Assembly: GCA_029226225.1 (NCBI GenBank)
Contig: JAQXXU010000015.1
Location: 1-38,241 of the forward strand
Length of the DNA stretch: 38,241 bases
Direction of reading: 5' to 3'
From: Lachnospiraceae bacterium
GTDB lineage: Bacteria; Bacillota; Clostridia; Lachnospirales; Lachnospiraceae
Of the stretch, positions 7,848 to 14,840 are shown in pieces. Position 1 is the first letter of the stretch; each line of letters starts with the position of its first letter. The position numbers and the translations under genes are program-made. The notes under the pieces are model-generated. The model was not told the origin of the DNA, made no database searches, and was given only the letters and a program-made list of their open reading frames with translations.

Positions 7848-8837
7848 ATGCTTTTAACTGTCACTTTAGTCGATCAAAGAAGGAGCAGTAGTATAGAAAA
7901 CTCTTATCCTATTAATACCACCATTTTATCAAATCCCGGACTGAAGCTCAGAGACAGGCGTCAGCGTCTTGGTATCACGCAGGAGGACCTGGCTTACGGG
8001 ATATGTTCGGTTCCACATTATTCCAGAATAGAATCAGGAGTTGACAGACCCAGCAGACAGGAGTTTTACTTTCTGGCAGAACGTCTTCAGATAAGAAATG
8101 CCTGTTACAATGACTTTTACTCAGAACTCATACCTGACAGCCGTGCCATTCTGATGCGTCTGCAGAACGAAGCCATTCTGGACCACTGGGACAGCGTTGG
8201 CGATATCATTTCTGTTTATGCAGTATCGAATCAATCTCCATCAGTCGAAGCGAAGCAGATGATCGAGTTCTTCGAGCTGCTGCTCAGCTATTATACAGAT
8301 GTCGAATTCACTGGATATGAGCTCTGCGAGCGTGCTTTTATCATACTCAGGTACACCAGGTCTTCTTTTAGCTGGGAGAACATCCACATAGACTTTGTGC
8401 CGACTCTTACCGAATTCATGCTTCTGAATACGATAGCCTGCGGTATGTTCGATACACATCAGGAGGCGCTATATATCCGTGCCCGCATGCTTATCGGCGA
8501 GCTGATCTGTCTGGTAAACAATCAGAGGCCCTATGCGCCATCCAAGAACAGTCTGATCTGTCTTCTGATAAATCTCTGCGTCTCTGAGCTGGTGCACGGT
8601 GACCTGAATGAAGCCAGGCGTCATCTCGATATGATCCCGGCATTTTTCTCATGTTCAGGTGGATTTTACCTGTACTGCAAGTCTCTCCGCTGCGAATACT
8701 ATTACTATAAGAAATGCGGATTTCCGCACAGATGTGAGGAAACGGTCTCTGAGATCAGATCCTTTCTGGCGAGGATCCCCGGTTCGCCATCAGTTTCCAC
8801 TTTTATGAAAAATTCACCAAAAATTATGGTGTTTTAA
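7848..8837 (+). CDS. XRE-family regulator with TPR-like C-terminal region
   Basis: A cytoplasmic DNA-binding regulator. An HTH of the XRE/Cro type lies at about residues 33-85 (LKLRDRRQRLGITQEDLAYG, then SRIESGVDRPSRQEF). The remaining 240 residues are helical and rich in Tyr/Cys, like the TPR part of Rgg/PlcR-type peptide-sensing regulators; a sensed peptide is not evident. The start is uncertain. The listed ATG at 7848 has no ribosome site and lies inside a possible extended -10 (TGGTATGCT). A perfect AAGGAG at 7880-7885 sits seven bases before an in-frame ATA codon at 7893, so translation may begin there, giving 314 residues. The gene is divergent from veg and followed by hpf on the same strand; neither need be its target. 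Confidence 0.8.
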   Translation: MLLTVTLVDQRRSSSIENSYPINTTILSNPGLKLRDRRQRLGITQEDLAYGICSVPHYSRIESGVDRPSRQEFYFLAERLQIRNACYNDFYSELIPDSRAILMRLQNEAILDHWDSVGDIISVYAVSNQSPSVEAKQMIEFFELLLSYYTDVEFTGYELCERAFIILRYTRSSFSWENIHIDFVPTLTEFMLLNTIACGMFDTHQEALYIRARMLIGELICLVNNQRPYAPSKNSLICLLINLCVSELVHGDLNEARRHLDMIPAFFSCSGGFYLYCKSLRCEYYYYKKCGFPHRCEETVSEIRSFLARIPGSPSVSTFMKNSPKIMVF

Positions 8838-8848
8838 AAGGGCAAATG

Positions 8849-8857
8849 TGTTATACT
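8849..8857 (+). promoter_or_regulatory. Extended -10 promoter of hpf
   Basis: TGTTATACT gives a TATACT -10 box with the TGN extension, about 75 bp upstream of the hpf start. No good -35 is present. Confidence 0.5.
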
Positions 8858-8878
8858 AGTTTCATGACAACCCAATGA

Positions 8879-8903
8879 TGTGAAGAGATTTTTCCGCTTC
8901 ACA
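8879..8903 (+). promoter_or_regulatory. Hairpin in the hpf leader
   Basis: TGTGAAG and CTTCACA form a perfect seven-pair stem around an 11-base loop, between the promoter and the AAAGGGGG ribosome site. There is no following U-run, so it is a leader structure rather than a terminator. Confidence 0.45.
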
Positions 8904-8931
8904 AATCTTACTAGAAAAGGGGGTTTTCGCC

Positions 8932-9471
8932 ATGAGAATCAACATCACAGGAAAAAACATCGAACTGACCGACGGTCTCAAGACCGCAGTCACAGACAAG
9001 CTTTCAAAGCTGGACAAGTACTTCGCCGATGACACCATCGCGAATGTTACGCTCTCAGTCGAGAAAGACCGGCAGAAGATCGAGGTTACCATCCCTATGA
9101 AGGGATCTATCATCAGATCTGAGCAAGTATCTAATGACATGTATGTATCTATCGATCTTGTAGAGGAGGTTATCGAGAGGCAGTTACAGAAATACCGTCA
9201 TAAACTGATCACTAAGCAGCAGGAACCTGGAGACTTCTTCCAGGAAGACTTCATCGACGATGACAGCGATGAGGACGAGGATGACTCTCAGATAAAGATT
9301 CAGCGTACAAAGCACTTCGGCATCAAGCCTATGTATCCTGAAGATGCCTGCGTACAGATGGAGCTTTTAGGGCATGATTTCTTCGTATTCAGAAATGCCG
9401 AAACCGACGAGGTAAATGTCGTTTACAAGCGCCGTGGAAACACCTACGGACTTATCGAGCCAGAGTTCTGA
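8932..9471 (+). CDS. hpf: Long-form ribosome hibernation promoting factor
   Basis: HPF binds the 30S decoding region in stationary phase and, in the long form, dimerises ribosomes into 100S particles. Residues 1-95 are the S30AE domain (MRINITGKNIELTDGLKTAV, EVTIPMKGSIIRSEQVSNDM). An acidic linker follows (about 100-120, DDDSDEDEDD). The C-terminal dimerisation domain occupies about 125-179 (HFGIKPMYPEDACVQMELLG, NVVYKRRGNTYGLIEPEF). The 179-residue length is normal for the long form. An AAAGGGGG ribosome site eight bases upstream supports the start. The gene has its own promoter and terminator. Confidence 0.96.
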   Translation: MRINITGKNIELTDGLKTAVTDKLSKLDKYFADDTIANVTLSVEKDRQKIEVTIPMKGSIIRSEQVSNDMYVSIDLVEEVIERQLQKYRHKLITKQQEPGDFFQEDFIDDDSDEDEDDSQIKIQRTKHFGIKPMYPEDACVQMELLGHDFFVFRNAETDEVNVVYKRRGNTYGLIEPEF

Positions 9472-9525
9472 CCGAAAGCTCCGAGATGAGAACTTCCTTA
9501 TCTCTAACAGTCTTGTAACCTAATT

Positions 9526-9567
9526 AGCGGCAAAGGGATCTTCCCCCTTGCCGCTTTTATTTTTTAT
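9526..9567 (+). terminator. Intrinsic terminator of hpf
   Basis: AGCGGCAAAGGG and CCCCTTGCCGCT pair over twelve positions with one mismatch, followed by TTTTATTTTTTATTT. It lies 55 bp after hpf and just before the plsC-like start. Confidence 0.9.
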
Positions 9568-9583
9568 TTCCGGAGTTTTACAG

Positions 9584-10294
9584 ATGCGTACAGTTATAAC
9601 GCTTATTTATGTAGTAGTTTTTCTTATAGCTTCATTTCCTGTCTCAGGTGTCCAGTGGCTCATGAGTCCTAAGGACAAGCACAGGCGGGATATGATGATG
9701 CTTCACTATGTGCAGTGGGGGTTCCGCTGCGTGGAAAAGCTGTCCGGTTCCCATGTGACAGTTAAAGGCCAGGAGAATATCCCAACCGACCGTCCGGTGC
9801 TCTATATCAGTAACCACCAGAGCTTCTATGACATAGTAGTCACTTACAGCCGCCTGCCAGGTCTTACATGCTTTATATCGAAGCAGTCAGTTTTTAAAGT
9901 GCCTATCCTCGGTTACCTGATGAAACGTCTATACTGCCTTGGGCTCGACCGTTCAGACCTCCGTTCCGGACTTAAGGTAATCCTTGATGCTATCGAAGAA
10001 GTAAAACAGGGGATCAGTATCTTTATCTATCCTGAAGGCACCCGTTCCAAAGACGGCAAAGTACATGATTTCCACGCCGGATCCTTCAAGGTAGCTACAA
10101 AGTCAGCCTGTCCTGTAGTTCCGGTAGCTGTTAGCGGCACCAGGGACATTCTGGAGTACCATTTCCCGAATATAAAAAAATCCGAAGTCACATTGACATT
10201 CGGAAAACCTATCGAGACAAAGGGTATGACCCGAGATGAGCAGAAAGAACTGCCGAAGCTTGTTCACGACGAGATCATAGAGATGCTCGGGTAA
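9584..10294 (+). CDS. plsC: 1-acyl-sn-glycerol-3-phosphate acyltransferase (PlsC family)
   Basis: The enzyme transfers an acyl chain to lysophosphatidic acid to make phosphatidic acid for membrane lipids. A membrane segment lies at residues 3-25 (VITLIYVVVFLIASFPVSGV). The acyltransferase motifs are intact: NHQSFYD (the H-X4-D catalytic pair), the YPEGTRS substrate motif and the VVPVAVSGT block. The ORF track begins at a TTG (9548) inside the hpf terminator; the ATG at 9584 is chosen instead because CGGAG lies eight bases upstream, giving 236 residues, normal for the family. No separate promoter is obvious, so it may depend on read-through from hpf. Confidence 0.92.
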   Translation: MRTVITLIYVVVFLIASFPVSGVQWLMSPKDKHRRDMMMLHYVQWGFRCVEKLSGSHVTVKGQENIPTDRPVLYISNHQSFYDIVVTYSRLPGLTCFISKQSVFKVPILGYLMKRLYCLGLDRSDLRSGLKVILDAIEEVKQGISIFIYPEGTRSKDGKVHDFHAGSFKVATKSACPVVPVAVSGTRDILEYHFPNIKKSEVTLTFGKPIETKGMTRDEQKELPKLVHDEIIEMLG

Positions 10295-10305
10295 TGAGCG
10301 CGGAT

Positions 10306-10344
10306 AATGAGCGGCGCATATACTATGTTCTAGCACCGCTCATT
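10306..10344 (+). terminator. Long-loop hairpin after plsC
   Basis: AATGAGCGG and CCGCTCATT form a perfect nine-pair stem around a 21-base loop, 11 bp after the plsC stop. The following sequence TATTACAC is a poor U-run, so termination efficiency is uncertain. Confidence 0.4.
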
Positions 10345-10350
10345 TATTAC

Positions 10351-10381
10351 ACAAAAAAGAAGGGCCACCGTGCGGCGGCCC
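10351..10381 (-). terminator. Minus-strand intrinsic terminator between two plus-strand genes
   Basis: On the minus strand GGGCCGCCG-CA-CGGTGGCCC is followed by TTCTTTTTTGT. The nine-pair stem has one mismatch and the U-run exists only on this strand; the plus strand continues TTGTAAAAG. It therefore ends transcripts arriving from the right, that is from the CopG-like gene through the antisense strand of the SDR gene. Confidence 0.7.
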
Positions 10382-10399
10382 TTGTAAAAGAGGGGGAGT

Positions 10400-10498
10400 A
10401 TGAAAAACGAAAACAATTTCCGTCTCAAAGGATTTGTAATTCCTTTGATGCTTTATATAATACAGACGCATTGTGACTTTTTTGTGAACGAGGAGTGA
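10400..10498 (+). CDS. Candidate 32-residue small ORF
   Basis: An ATG directly after a GAGGGGGAGT ribosome site opens a 32-codon frame, MKNENNFRLKGF followed by VIPLMLYIIQTHCDFFVNEE, with a hydrophobic middle. It is too short for the ORF track. Against it, the SDR promoter overlaps its middle, the site-to-start spacing is only about three bases, and no family is recognised. It may be a leader peptide, a small membrane protein or chance. Confidence 0.25.
   Translation: MKNENNFRLKGFVIPLMLYIIQTHCDFFVNEE
10427..10446. promoter_or_regulatory. Palindrome across the -35 box of the SDR promoter
   Basis: AAAGGA and TCCTTT form an inverted repeat with an eight-base centre that contains the TTGTAA -35 box. 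A repressor operator is a reasonable inference; no regulator is assigned. Confidence 0.4.
10434..10461 (+). promoter_or_regulatory. SigmaA-type promoter of the SDR gene
   Basis: TTGTAA (10434-10439) and a perfect TATAAT (10456-10461) are separated by 16 bp. The start codon of the SDR gene is about 67 bp downstream, preceded by GGAGG. Confidence 0.65.
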
Positions 10499-10527
10499 AA
10501 GATTTATTAAACAGAATGGAGGCCTGA

Positions 10528-11259
10528 ATGACTGATAAATACGGGATTGTAACCGGTGCCAGCCGTGGCATAGGTAGGGCCATAGCTGAAAGAATGGCCA
10601 CTGAAAAAGTGAACCTCGCGCTCTGCTGCGAGAAGAATATAGACAGCCTGAATGACCTGGCAAAAGAATTAAGGCGCCGATATCAGATAACTGTATACAC
10701 TTATCAGACCGATGTCGGTGATCCCGCTTCGGTGAAGCGAATGGCAGATGATATCAGGGAACACTTTTCACAGGTGGATTATCTGGTGAATAATGCCGGA
10801 ATCTCCTATGTAGGCCTGCTCACGGATATGTCTGCTGATGAATGGAACAGGCTGATATCTGTCAACCTTTCCGGGATTTTTTATATGATGAAAGCCTTTC
10901 TGCCATCCATGATCCATCGAAAGAGTGGTTCGATCCTGAACGTCTCTTCCATGTGGGGAACTGCCGGAGCTTCGTGTGAAGCCGCATACTCAGCCAGCAA
11001 AGGCGGTGTAAATCTGCTGACAAAAGCTATGGCAAAAGAACTCGCGCCTTCAGGCATCACGGTAAATGCTATAGCTCCGGGATGCGTCGATACAGATATG
11101 AATTCCATTTTTTCTGAAGAAGAAAAAAAAGACCTCTGTGAAGAGATCCCCATAGGCAGATTTGCTGAGCCTGCAGAAATAGCTGAAGCCGCCTGGAGCC
11201 TCATGAATCTGTCCTATGTAACCGGCCAGATCCTCGGCGCCGATGGCGGCTTCCTGTAA
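10528..11259 (+). CDS. SDR-family reductase (FabG-like; candidate EF-P 5-aminopentanone reductase)
   Basis: A classical short-chain dehydrogenase/reductase of 243 residues using NADPH. The cofactor motif is TGASRGIGRA (residues 8-17), followed by NNAG, the catalytic Ser in LNVSSMWG, and the Tyr/Lys pair in AAYSASKGG. FabG (3-oxoacyl-ACP reductase) is the generic label. The block MWGTAGASCEAAYSASKGGV together with LTKAMAKELAPSGITVNAIA reminds me of the Firmicutes YmfI group, which reduces the 5-aminopentanone modification on elongation factor P. That assignment is from memory of the family and is not secure; no fatty-acid synthesis genes are adjacent. The stop codon directly abuts the stop of the convergent CopG-like gene. 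Confidence 0.85.
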   Translation: MTDKYGIVTGASRGIGRAIAERMATEKVNLALCCEKNIDSLNDLAKELRRRYQITVYTYQTDVGDPASVKRMADDIREHFSQVDYLVNNAGISYVGLLTDMSADEWNRLISVNLSGIFYMMKAFLPSMIHRKSGSILNVSSMWGTAGASCEAAYSASKGGVNLLTKAMAKELAPSGITVNAIAPGCVDTDMNSIFSEEEKKDLCEEIPIGRFAEPAEIAEAAWSLMNLSYVTGQILGADGGFL

Positions 11260-11460
11260 TTACTTATCAAGATATTCAACTAAGGCATTCGCGATCAGGG
11301 CTGAAAAAGAAATACCTCTTCTGTCAGCCTCTTCGCGAGCCTGTTCATACATATCCGGTCTCATCGTAAGAGTGTACTGCTTCTTTTTATTTGCAACTCT
11401 CGGACGGCCTCTTCTCTTAGCCGCTGCTGAGTCCTGTACGTCTGCCTGATAATCATCCAT
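11260..11460 (-). CDS. CopG/ribbon-helix-helix-type small DNA-binding protein
   Basis: A 66-residue protein with a basic N-terminal arm (AAAKRRGRPRVANKKKQ) followed by a ribbon-helix-helix fold: the strand QYTLTMRP, then helices DMYEQAREEADRRG and SFSALIANALVEYLDK. RGRP resembles an AT-hook, which would grip the minor groove. Such proteins usually bind DNA as dimers and often repress their own promoter. No toxin gene is next to it, so a toxin-antitoxin role is not supported. GGAGG twelve bases before the ATG and a consensus promoter support the gene. It is convergent with the SDR gene without any gap, and the next minus-strand terminator lies 880 bp further on. Confidence 0.8.
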   Translation of the reverse strand: MDDYQADVQDSAAAKRRGRPRVANKKKQYTLTMRPDMYEQAREEADRRGISFSALIANALVEYLDK

Positions 11461-11476
11461 AATAGTAACCTCCTTC

Positions 11477-11494
11477 TGGAAAATTCTTTTTCCA
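11477..11494. promoter_or_regulatory. Palindrome in the leader of the CopG-like gene
   Basis: TGGAAAA-TTCT-TTTTCCA is a perfect seven-pair inverted repeat just upstream of the GGAGG site. It could be an operator for self-repression or an RNA hairpin. Confidence 0.4.
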
Positions 11495-11520
11495 AAACAG
11501 CCTCCATGCTCTTTCGTATT

Positions 11521-11549
11521 ACTATAACTTATTGAATTTCATATGTCAA
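11521..11549 (-). promoter_or_regulatory. Consensus sigmaA promoter of the CopG-like gene
   Basis: The minus strand has a perfect -35 TTGACA (11544-11549), a 17-bp spacer and -10 TATAGT (11521-11526). The promoter looks strong for such a small gene. Confidence 0.8.
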
Positions 11550-11612
11550 TCTTTTTTGAGCATTTTTATATTATTTTTTCACTTTAGGGCCGTCAAAGTG
11601 GAGGTGTGAAAA

Positions 11613-11969
11613 TCAGTCCACTCTCGTAGCAACTACATCGACACCGGTTCCGCACACATCTTTTAAGATCACGTCTCCTATATGTACCGGAGATTTGACT
11701 CTGACGCCCTTCAGAGCATTTACGATGTCAAAGATTTTTCCCTTCGGAATGTCTGATGCGGTCTTTACTGCTACGACTGCATCCTTTCCACCGTCGACAG
11801 CCACTGTACTCGTGACTATACGCGTAGGATTGGTGACTTCTTTTCTGCCGTAGATGTCTCCGCGCTTGCAGGTATTTCCTGTAACTGAAACCACTTCACC
11901 GTTATCCATAGTAACTGTAAGGGCACACCCCATCGGGCAGCCGATACAGGTCAGATGTCTTTCTTCCAT
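11613..11969 (-). CDS. DUF1667 protein, third subunit of a glycerol-3-phosphate dehydrogenase-type cluster
   Basis: A 118-residue cytoplasmic protein with an N-terminal four-cysteine set CIGCPMGC plus TCKRGD, resembling the iron-sulphur or metal site at the head of molybdopterin oxidoreductases. DUF1667 proteins accompany the two FAD enzymes next door in many clostridia, where the trio is taken as a soluble anaerobic glycerol-3-phosphate dehydrogenase. The ORF track starts further upstream at 12014, inside the preceding gene. The ATG at 11969 is chosen because GGAGG lies just upstream, only one base separates it from the previous stop, and the cysteine motif then falls at the normal N-terminal place. 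Confidence 0.88.
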   Translation of the reverse strand: MEERHLTCIGCPMGCALTVTMDNGEVVSVTGNTCKRGDIYGRKEVTNPTRIVTSTVAVDGGKDAVVAVKTASDIPKGKIFDIVNALKGVRVKSPVHIGDVILKDVCGTGVDVVATRVD

Positions 11970-11970
11970 G

Positions 11971-13224
11971 TCATGCCTCCTGTATCTCAAACTCAACCTT
12001 ATCAGCGTCTGCAAGGTCTGACTTCTTCAGAACTATCTGTTCCATCTCACCAGGAGCCATGATCTGCTTTTTGCGCCTTACCAGTTCTTTGCCGCCGGCT
12101 TTAACTACTACAGACGCGCCCTTGTACACATTTGCGACACGGAATCTGACTGTGAGAGTATCCTCCATGTCGAGAGGTCTGATCATCTGAGGAACTGTGT
12201 AGCGAACCTTTCCATCACAGATGACGTCTATAGTCCTATCATCGGTTTCTCTACCATTCTTTATGAATGCAGCGGCATAATGTCCTGCATTTTTTGCCTC
12301 CATGGATACAAAGTCTACGAGGTCATGCACGTGGAGCACGTTGCCGCAGGCGAAGACTCCCGGAACGCTTGTCTCAAGCGAGTCATTTACGACCGGTCCA
12401 TTTGTTACTCTGCTGATCTCGACTCCGCATGCCTTTGACAGTTCATTCTCAGGAAGAAGTCCACAGGAAAGGAGGAGTGTATCGCACTCATATCTCTCTT
12501 CTGTTCCCGGGATAGGCTTTCTGTCCGGACCAACCTCAGCTATGGTCACAGCCTCTACTCTCTTCTTCCCTTCGATATTTACCACTGTATGTGAAAGCTT
12601 AAGTGGAATGCCGAAGTCATCGAGACACTGGACGATGTTTCTCTTAAGTCCGCCTGAATAAGGCATCAGCTCTGCCACTACTTCAACCTTTGCTCCTTCG
12701 AGCGTCATACGGCGGGCCATGATAAGTCCGATATCACCTGACCCCAGGATAACTACCTTCTTTCCTGGCATCTCGCCTTCCATATTTACAAGCCGCTGCG
12801 CACAGCCGGCAGTGTAAATACCTGCTGGTCTGTATCCAGGGATGTTCAAAGCTCCACGGCTTCTCTCACGGCAGCCCATAGCCAGAACTACGGCCTTTGC
12901 CTGCACCTGAAAAAGTCCGTCCTTTGAGTTCATCGCGGTAACGACTCTTTCATGGCTTATATCCATGACCATGGTGTTGAGCCTGTACTCTATTTTTTCA
13001 TCGAGGAGCTGGGTGATAAACCTGCCGGCATACTCCGGTCCTGTCAGCTCTTCGTTAAATGTGTGGAGTCCGAAGCCGTTATGTATACACTGGTTCAGGA
13101 TTCCTCCGAGCCTGTCATCTCTCTCTAATACTAAAATGCTGTCTATTCCGTCTTTTCTCGCGGAGATGGCAGCTGCAAGTCCTGCCGGGCCACCCCCGAC
13201 GATCACGAGATCATAATTTTCCAT
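11971..13224 (-). CDS. NAD(P)/FAD-dependent oxidoreductase, second subunit of the glycerol-3-phosphate dehydrogenase-type cluster
   Basis: A 417-residue flavoprotein. The FAD-binding dinucleotide fold is at the N-terminus (VIVGGGPAGLAAAISARKDG, then an acidic ERDDRLGG end). A second dinucleotide fold for NAD(P) is around residue 150 (KVVILGSGDIGLIMARRMTL). An ATG-type FAD motif near residue 285 (TSVPGVFACGNVLHVHDLVD) completes the pyridine-nucleotide disulfide oxidoreductase plan, but no CxxC redox pair is present at the usual site. A C-terminal beta-rich tail follows. It lies 13 bp after the first FAD gene and 1 bp before the DUF1667 gene, so it probably passes electrons from the dehydrogenase to a nicotinamide or other carrier. 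Confidence 0.9.
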   Translation of the reverse strand: MENYDLVIVGGGPAGLAAAISARKDGIDSILVLERDDRLGGILNQCIHNGFGLHTFNEELTGPEYAGRFITQLLDEKIEYRLNTMVMDISHERVVTAMNSKDGLFQVQAKAVVLAMGCRERSRGALNIPGYRPAGIYTAGCAQRLVNMEGEMPGKKVVILGSGDIGLIMARRMTLEGAKVEVVAELMPYSGGLKRNIVQCLDDFGIPLKLSHTVVNIEGKKRVEAVTIAEVGPDRKPIPGTEERYECDTLLLSCGLLPENELSKACGVEISRVTNGPVVNDSLETSVPGVFACGNVLHVHDLVDFVSMEAKNAGHYAAAFIKNGRETDDRTIDVICDGKVRYTVPQMIRPLDMEDTLTVRFRVANVYKGASVVVKAGGKELVRRKKQIMAPGEMEQIVLKKSDLADADKVEFEIQEA

Positions 13225-13237
13225 CGAAGCTGCCTCC

Positions 13238-14665
13238 TTACTTAGTCTTTCCGAATACTAAAACGCTGTTTCCGCCTGACTTTGTGACCTGTTCAGGTGT
13301 CAGGTGCGCGTATTTCTCAAGCAGGTCCATCTGACGCGGTGTGCAGAAACCTGCCTGGCAGCGTCCCATTCCGGCTCTCGTTCGTCTCTTGATACCGTCA
13401 AGTGACTTCGCACCGAGCGTTCTTGTAATCGCATCGATTATCTCGCCTGCTGTGATGCTCTCGCAGCGGCAAATGATCTGACCGTAAGCAGGATTTTTCT
13501 TTATCAGTTCATTTCTCTCTTCGAATGAGAGCTTCTTAGGATCGAGGATTCCCTTTCTTGTACCGTTGAACTTCTCGTTCTTCGCCAATGAAAGTGAAGC
13601 AGCAACCATCTCTGCGACATCTACTCCGATAGCCGGCGCGCTCGAAAGTCCCGGCGACTCTATGCCTGCTGCATCGAAAAATCCCTTGCAGTCATCGCAT
13701 TCGCCTATGATAAAGTCTCCACCGTCTTCATGTGCACGGAGTCCGGCAAACGAAGTGATCACATCTCTGTATGGTAAGTCCTTTACAGAAAGGGCAGCCA
13801 TTTTTTCTACCTGTGATAAGCCCGCGGCTGTCGTGTTCGTGCCTTCTTTATCATCTATGTCCTCAGCGGTCGGACCGAGAAGCAGATTTCCGTGAACAGT
13901 CGGAGTTACGAGAATTCCCTTGCCGAGCTTTGACGGCAGCTGGAATATAGTATGGCTCACATGGTTTCCGGCTGACTTGTCGAAAAGCTCATATTCACCC
14001 TTTCTAGGAGTGATATGGAGCTTTTTCGCAGATACCTGATTGTGCAGTACATCTGCATACACACCTGCTGCATTAACGACTGTCTTTGACTCATAAGTCT
14101 TAGTATCAGTCTTTATGACAAAATGACCGTCTTCCTTAGTGATCTCTTTAACCCCGGCATTGAAAGCAAACTCTACACCGTTATCTGCGGCATTCTCCGC
14201 AAAAGCTATGCACATGCCGAACGGGCAGACAACTGCGGCTGTCGGTGCATACAGGGCGCACTCTATATCATCCGCTATATGCGGCTCCATCTGCACGAGC
14301 TCATCACGCTCTATAATGCGCAGATCCTTTACGCCGTTCTTTTTTCCCTGTTCTAAGAGCTTCTCCAGCTCGCCCCTGTCCTGATCCTTGCGGCAGATAA
14401 CGAGTGATCCGATCCTGTCATATGGGAAATCCAGCTCTTTTGACAGAGCCTCCATGAGTTCTGAACCCCTTACGTTATAGAGTGCCTTCTTTGAACCAGG
14501 TACTGCGTCGTATCCGGCATGTACTATGGCACTGTTTGCCTTTGTAGTGCCCGAGCATACATCTTCCTGAGATTCAAGCACCAGGAACTTACCGCTGTAT
14601 CTCGAGAGCTCTCTGGCGATGGCGCTTCCGATGGCACCCGCGCCTATCACTATACAATCATACAT
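13238..14665 (-). CDS. FAD-dependent glycerol-3-phosphate dehydrogenase-like protein with C-terminal [2Fe-2S] domain
   Basis: A 475-residue GlpA/LhgO-type flavoenzyme. The dinucleotide fold is VIGAGAIGSAIARELSRY and the following CSGTTKANSAIVHAGYD is typical of clostridial GlpA-like proteins. After the DAO domain (to about 365) comes a BFD-like [2Fe-2S] domain with ICRCESITAGEI and GRCQAGFC supplying four cysteines. Expected reaction: oxidation of glycerol-3-phosphate to dihydroxyacetone phosphate under anaerobic conditions; a related 2-hydroxyacid substrate is possible. The ORF track begins at 14740; the ATG at 14665 is chosen because GGAGG lies seven bases upstream and the fold then starts at residue 1. 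It is the first gene of the operon and divergent from murC. No glycerol kinase or facilitator is in view. Confidence 0.88.
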   Translation of the reverse strand: MYDCIVIGAGAIGSAIARELSRYSGKFLVLESQEDVCSGTTKANSAIVHAGYDAVPGSKKALYNVRGSELMEALSKELDFPYDRIGSLVICRKDQDRGELEKLLEQGKKNGVKDLRIIERDELVQMEPHIADDIECALYAPTAAVVCPFGMCIAFAENAADNGVEFAFNAGVKEITKEDGHFVIKTDTKTYESKTVVNAAGVYADVLHNQVSAKKLHITPRKGEYELFDKSAGNHVSHTIFQLPSKLGKGILVTPTVHGNLLLGPTAEDIDDKEGTNTTAAGLSQVEKMAALSVKDLPYRDVITSFAGLRAHEDGGDFIIGECDDCKGFFDAAGIESPGLSSAPAIGVDVAEMVAASLSLAKNEKFNGTRKGILDPKKLSFEERNELIKKNPAYGQIICRCESITAGEIIDAITRTLGAKSLDGIKRRTRAGMGRCQAGFCTPRQMDLLEKYAHLTPEQVTKSGGNSVLVFGKTK

Positions 14666-14705
14666 AGCTTTTCCTCCAATCATATCCCTTTTGAAAACTA
14701 TAATC

Positions 14706-14714
14706 ATTGTATCA
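14706..14714 (-). promoter_or_regulatory. Extended -10 promoter of the FAD/FAD/DUF1667 operon
   Basis: The minus strand reads TGATACAAT, a -10 box with the TGN extension, about 40 bp before the first start codon. No convincing -35 is seen. Confidence 0.45.
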
Positions 14715-14771
14715 CAGTTCCCACATGAGAAAATTTGCAAAAAAATGCATCTTCTTCCCGTTTAGAGACAG

Positions 14772-14800
14772 TTGTATTTTTCATGTTTTTGATGTATTCT
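14772..14800 (+). promoter_or_regulatory. SigmaA-type promoter of murC
   Basis: TTGTAT (14772-14777) and TATTCT (14795-14800) are separated by 17 bp, about 40 bp before the murC start. Confidence 0.5.
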
Positions 14801-14840
14801 TTTTAGGAAAGCTTATTTTAAAAAGGAAAGTGAGAATCAC

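Noticed and set aside
11260-11460. CopG-like gene as the antitoxin of a toxin-antitoxin pair
   Set aside because: No small toxin-like gene lies next to it on the same strand.
11580-11600. Inverted repeat CACTTT/AAAGTG after the DUF1667 gene as a terminator
   Set aside because: Only six pairs and no T-run on the strand that would need it; on the minus strand it is followed by A.
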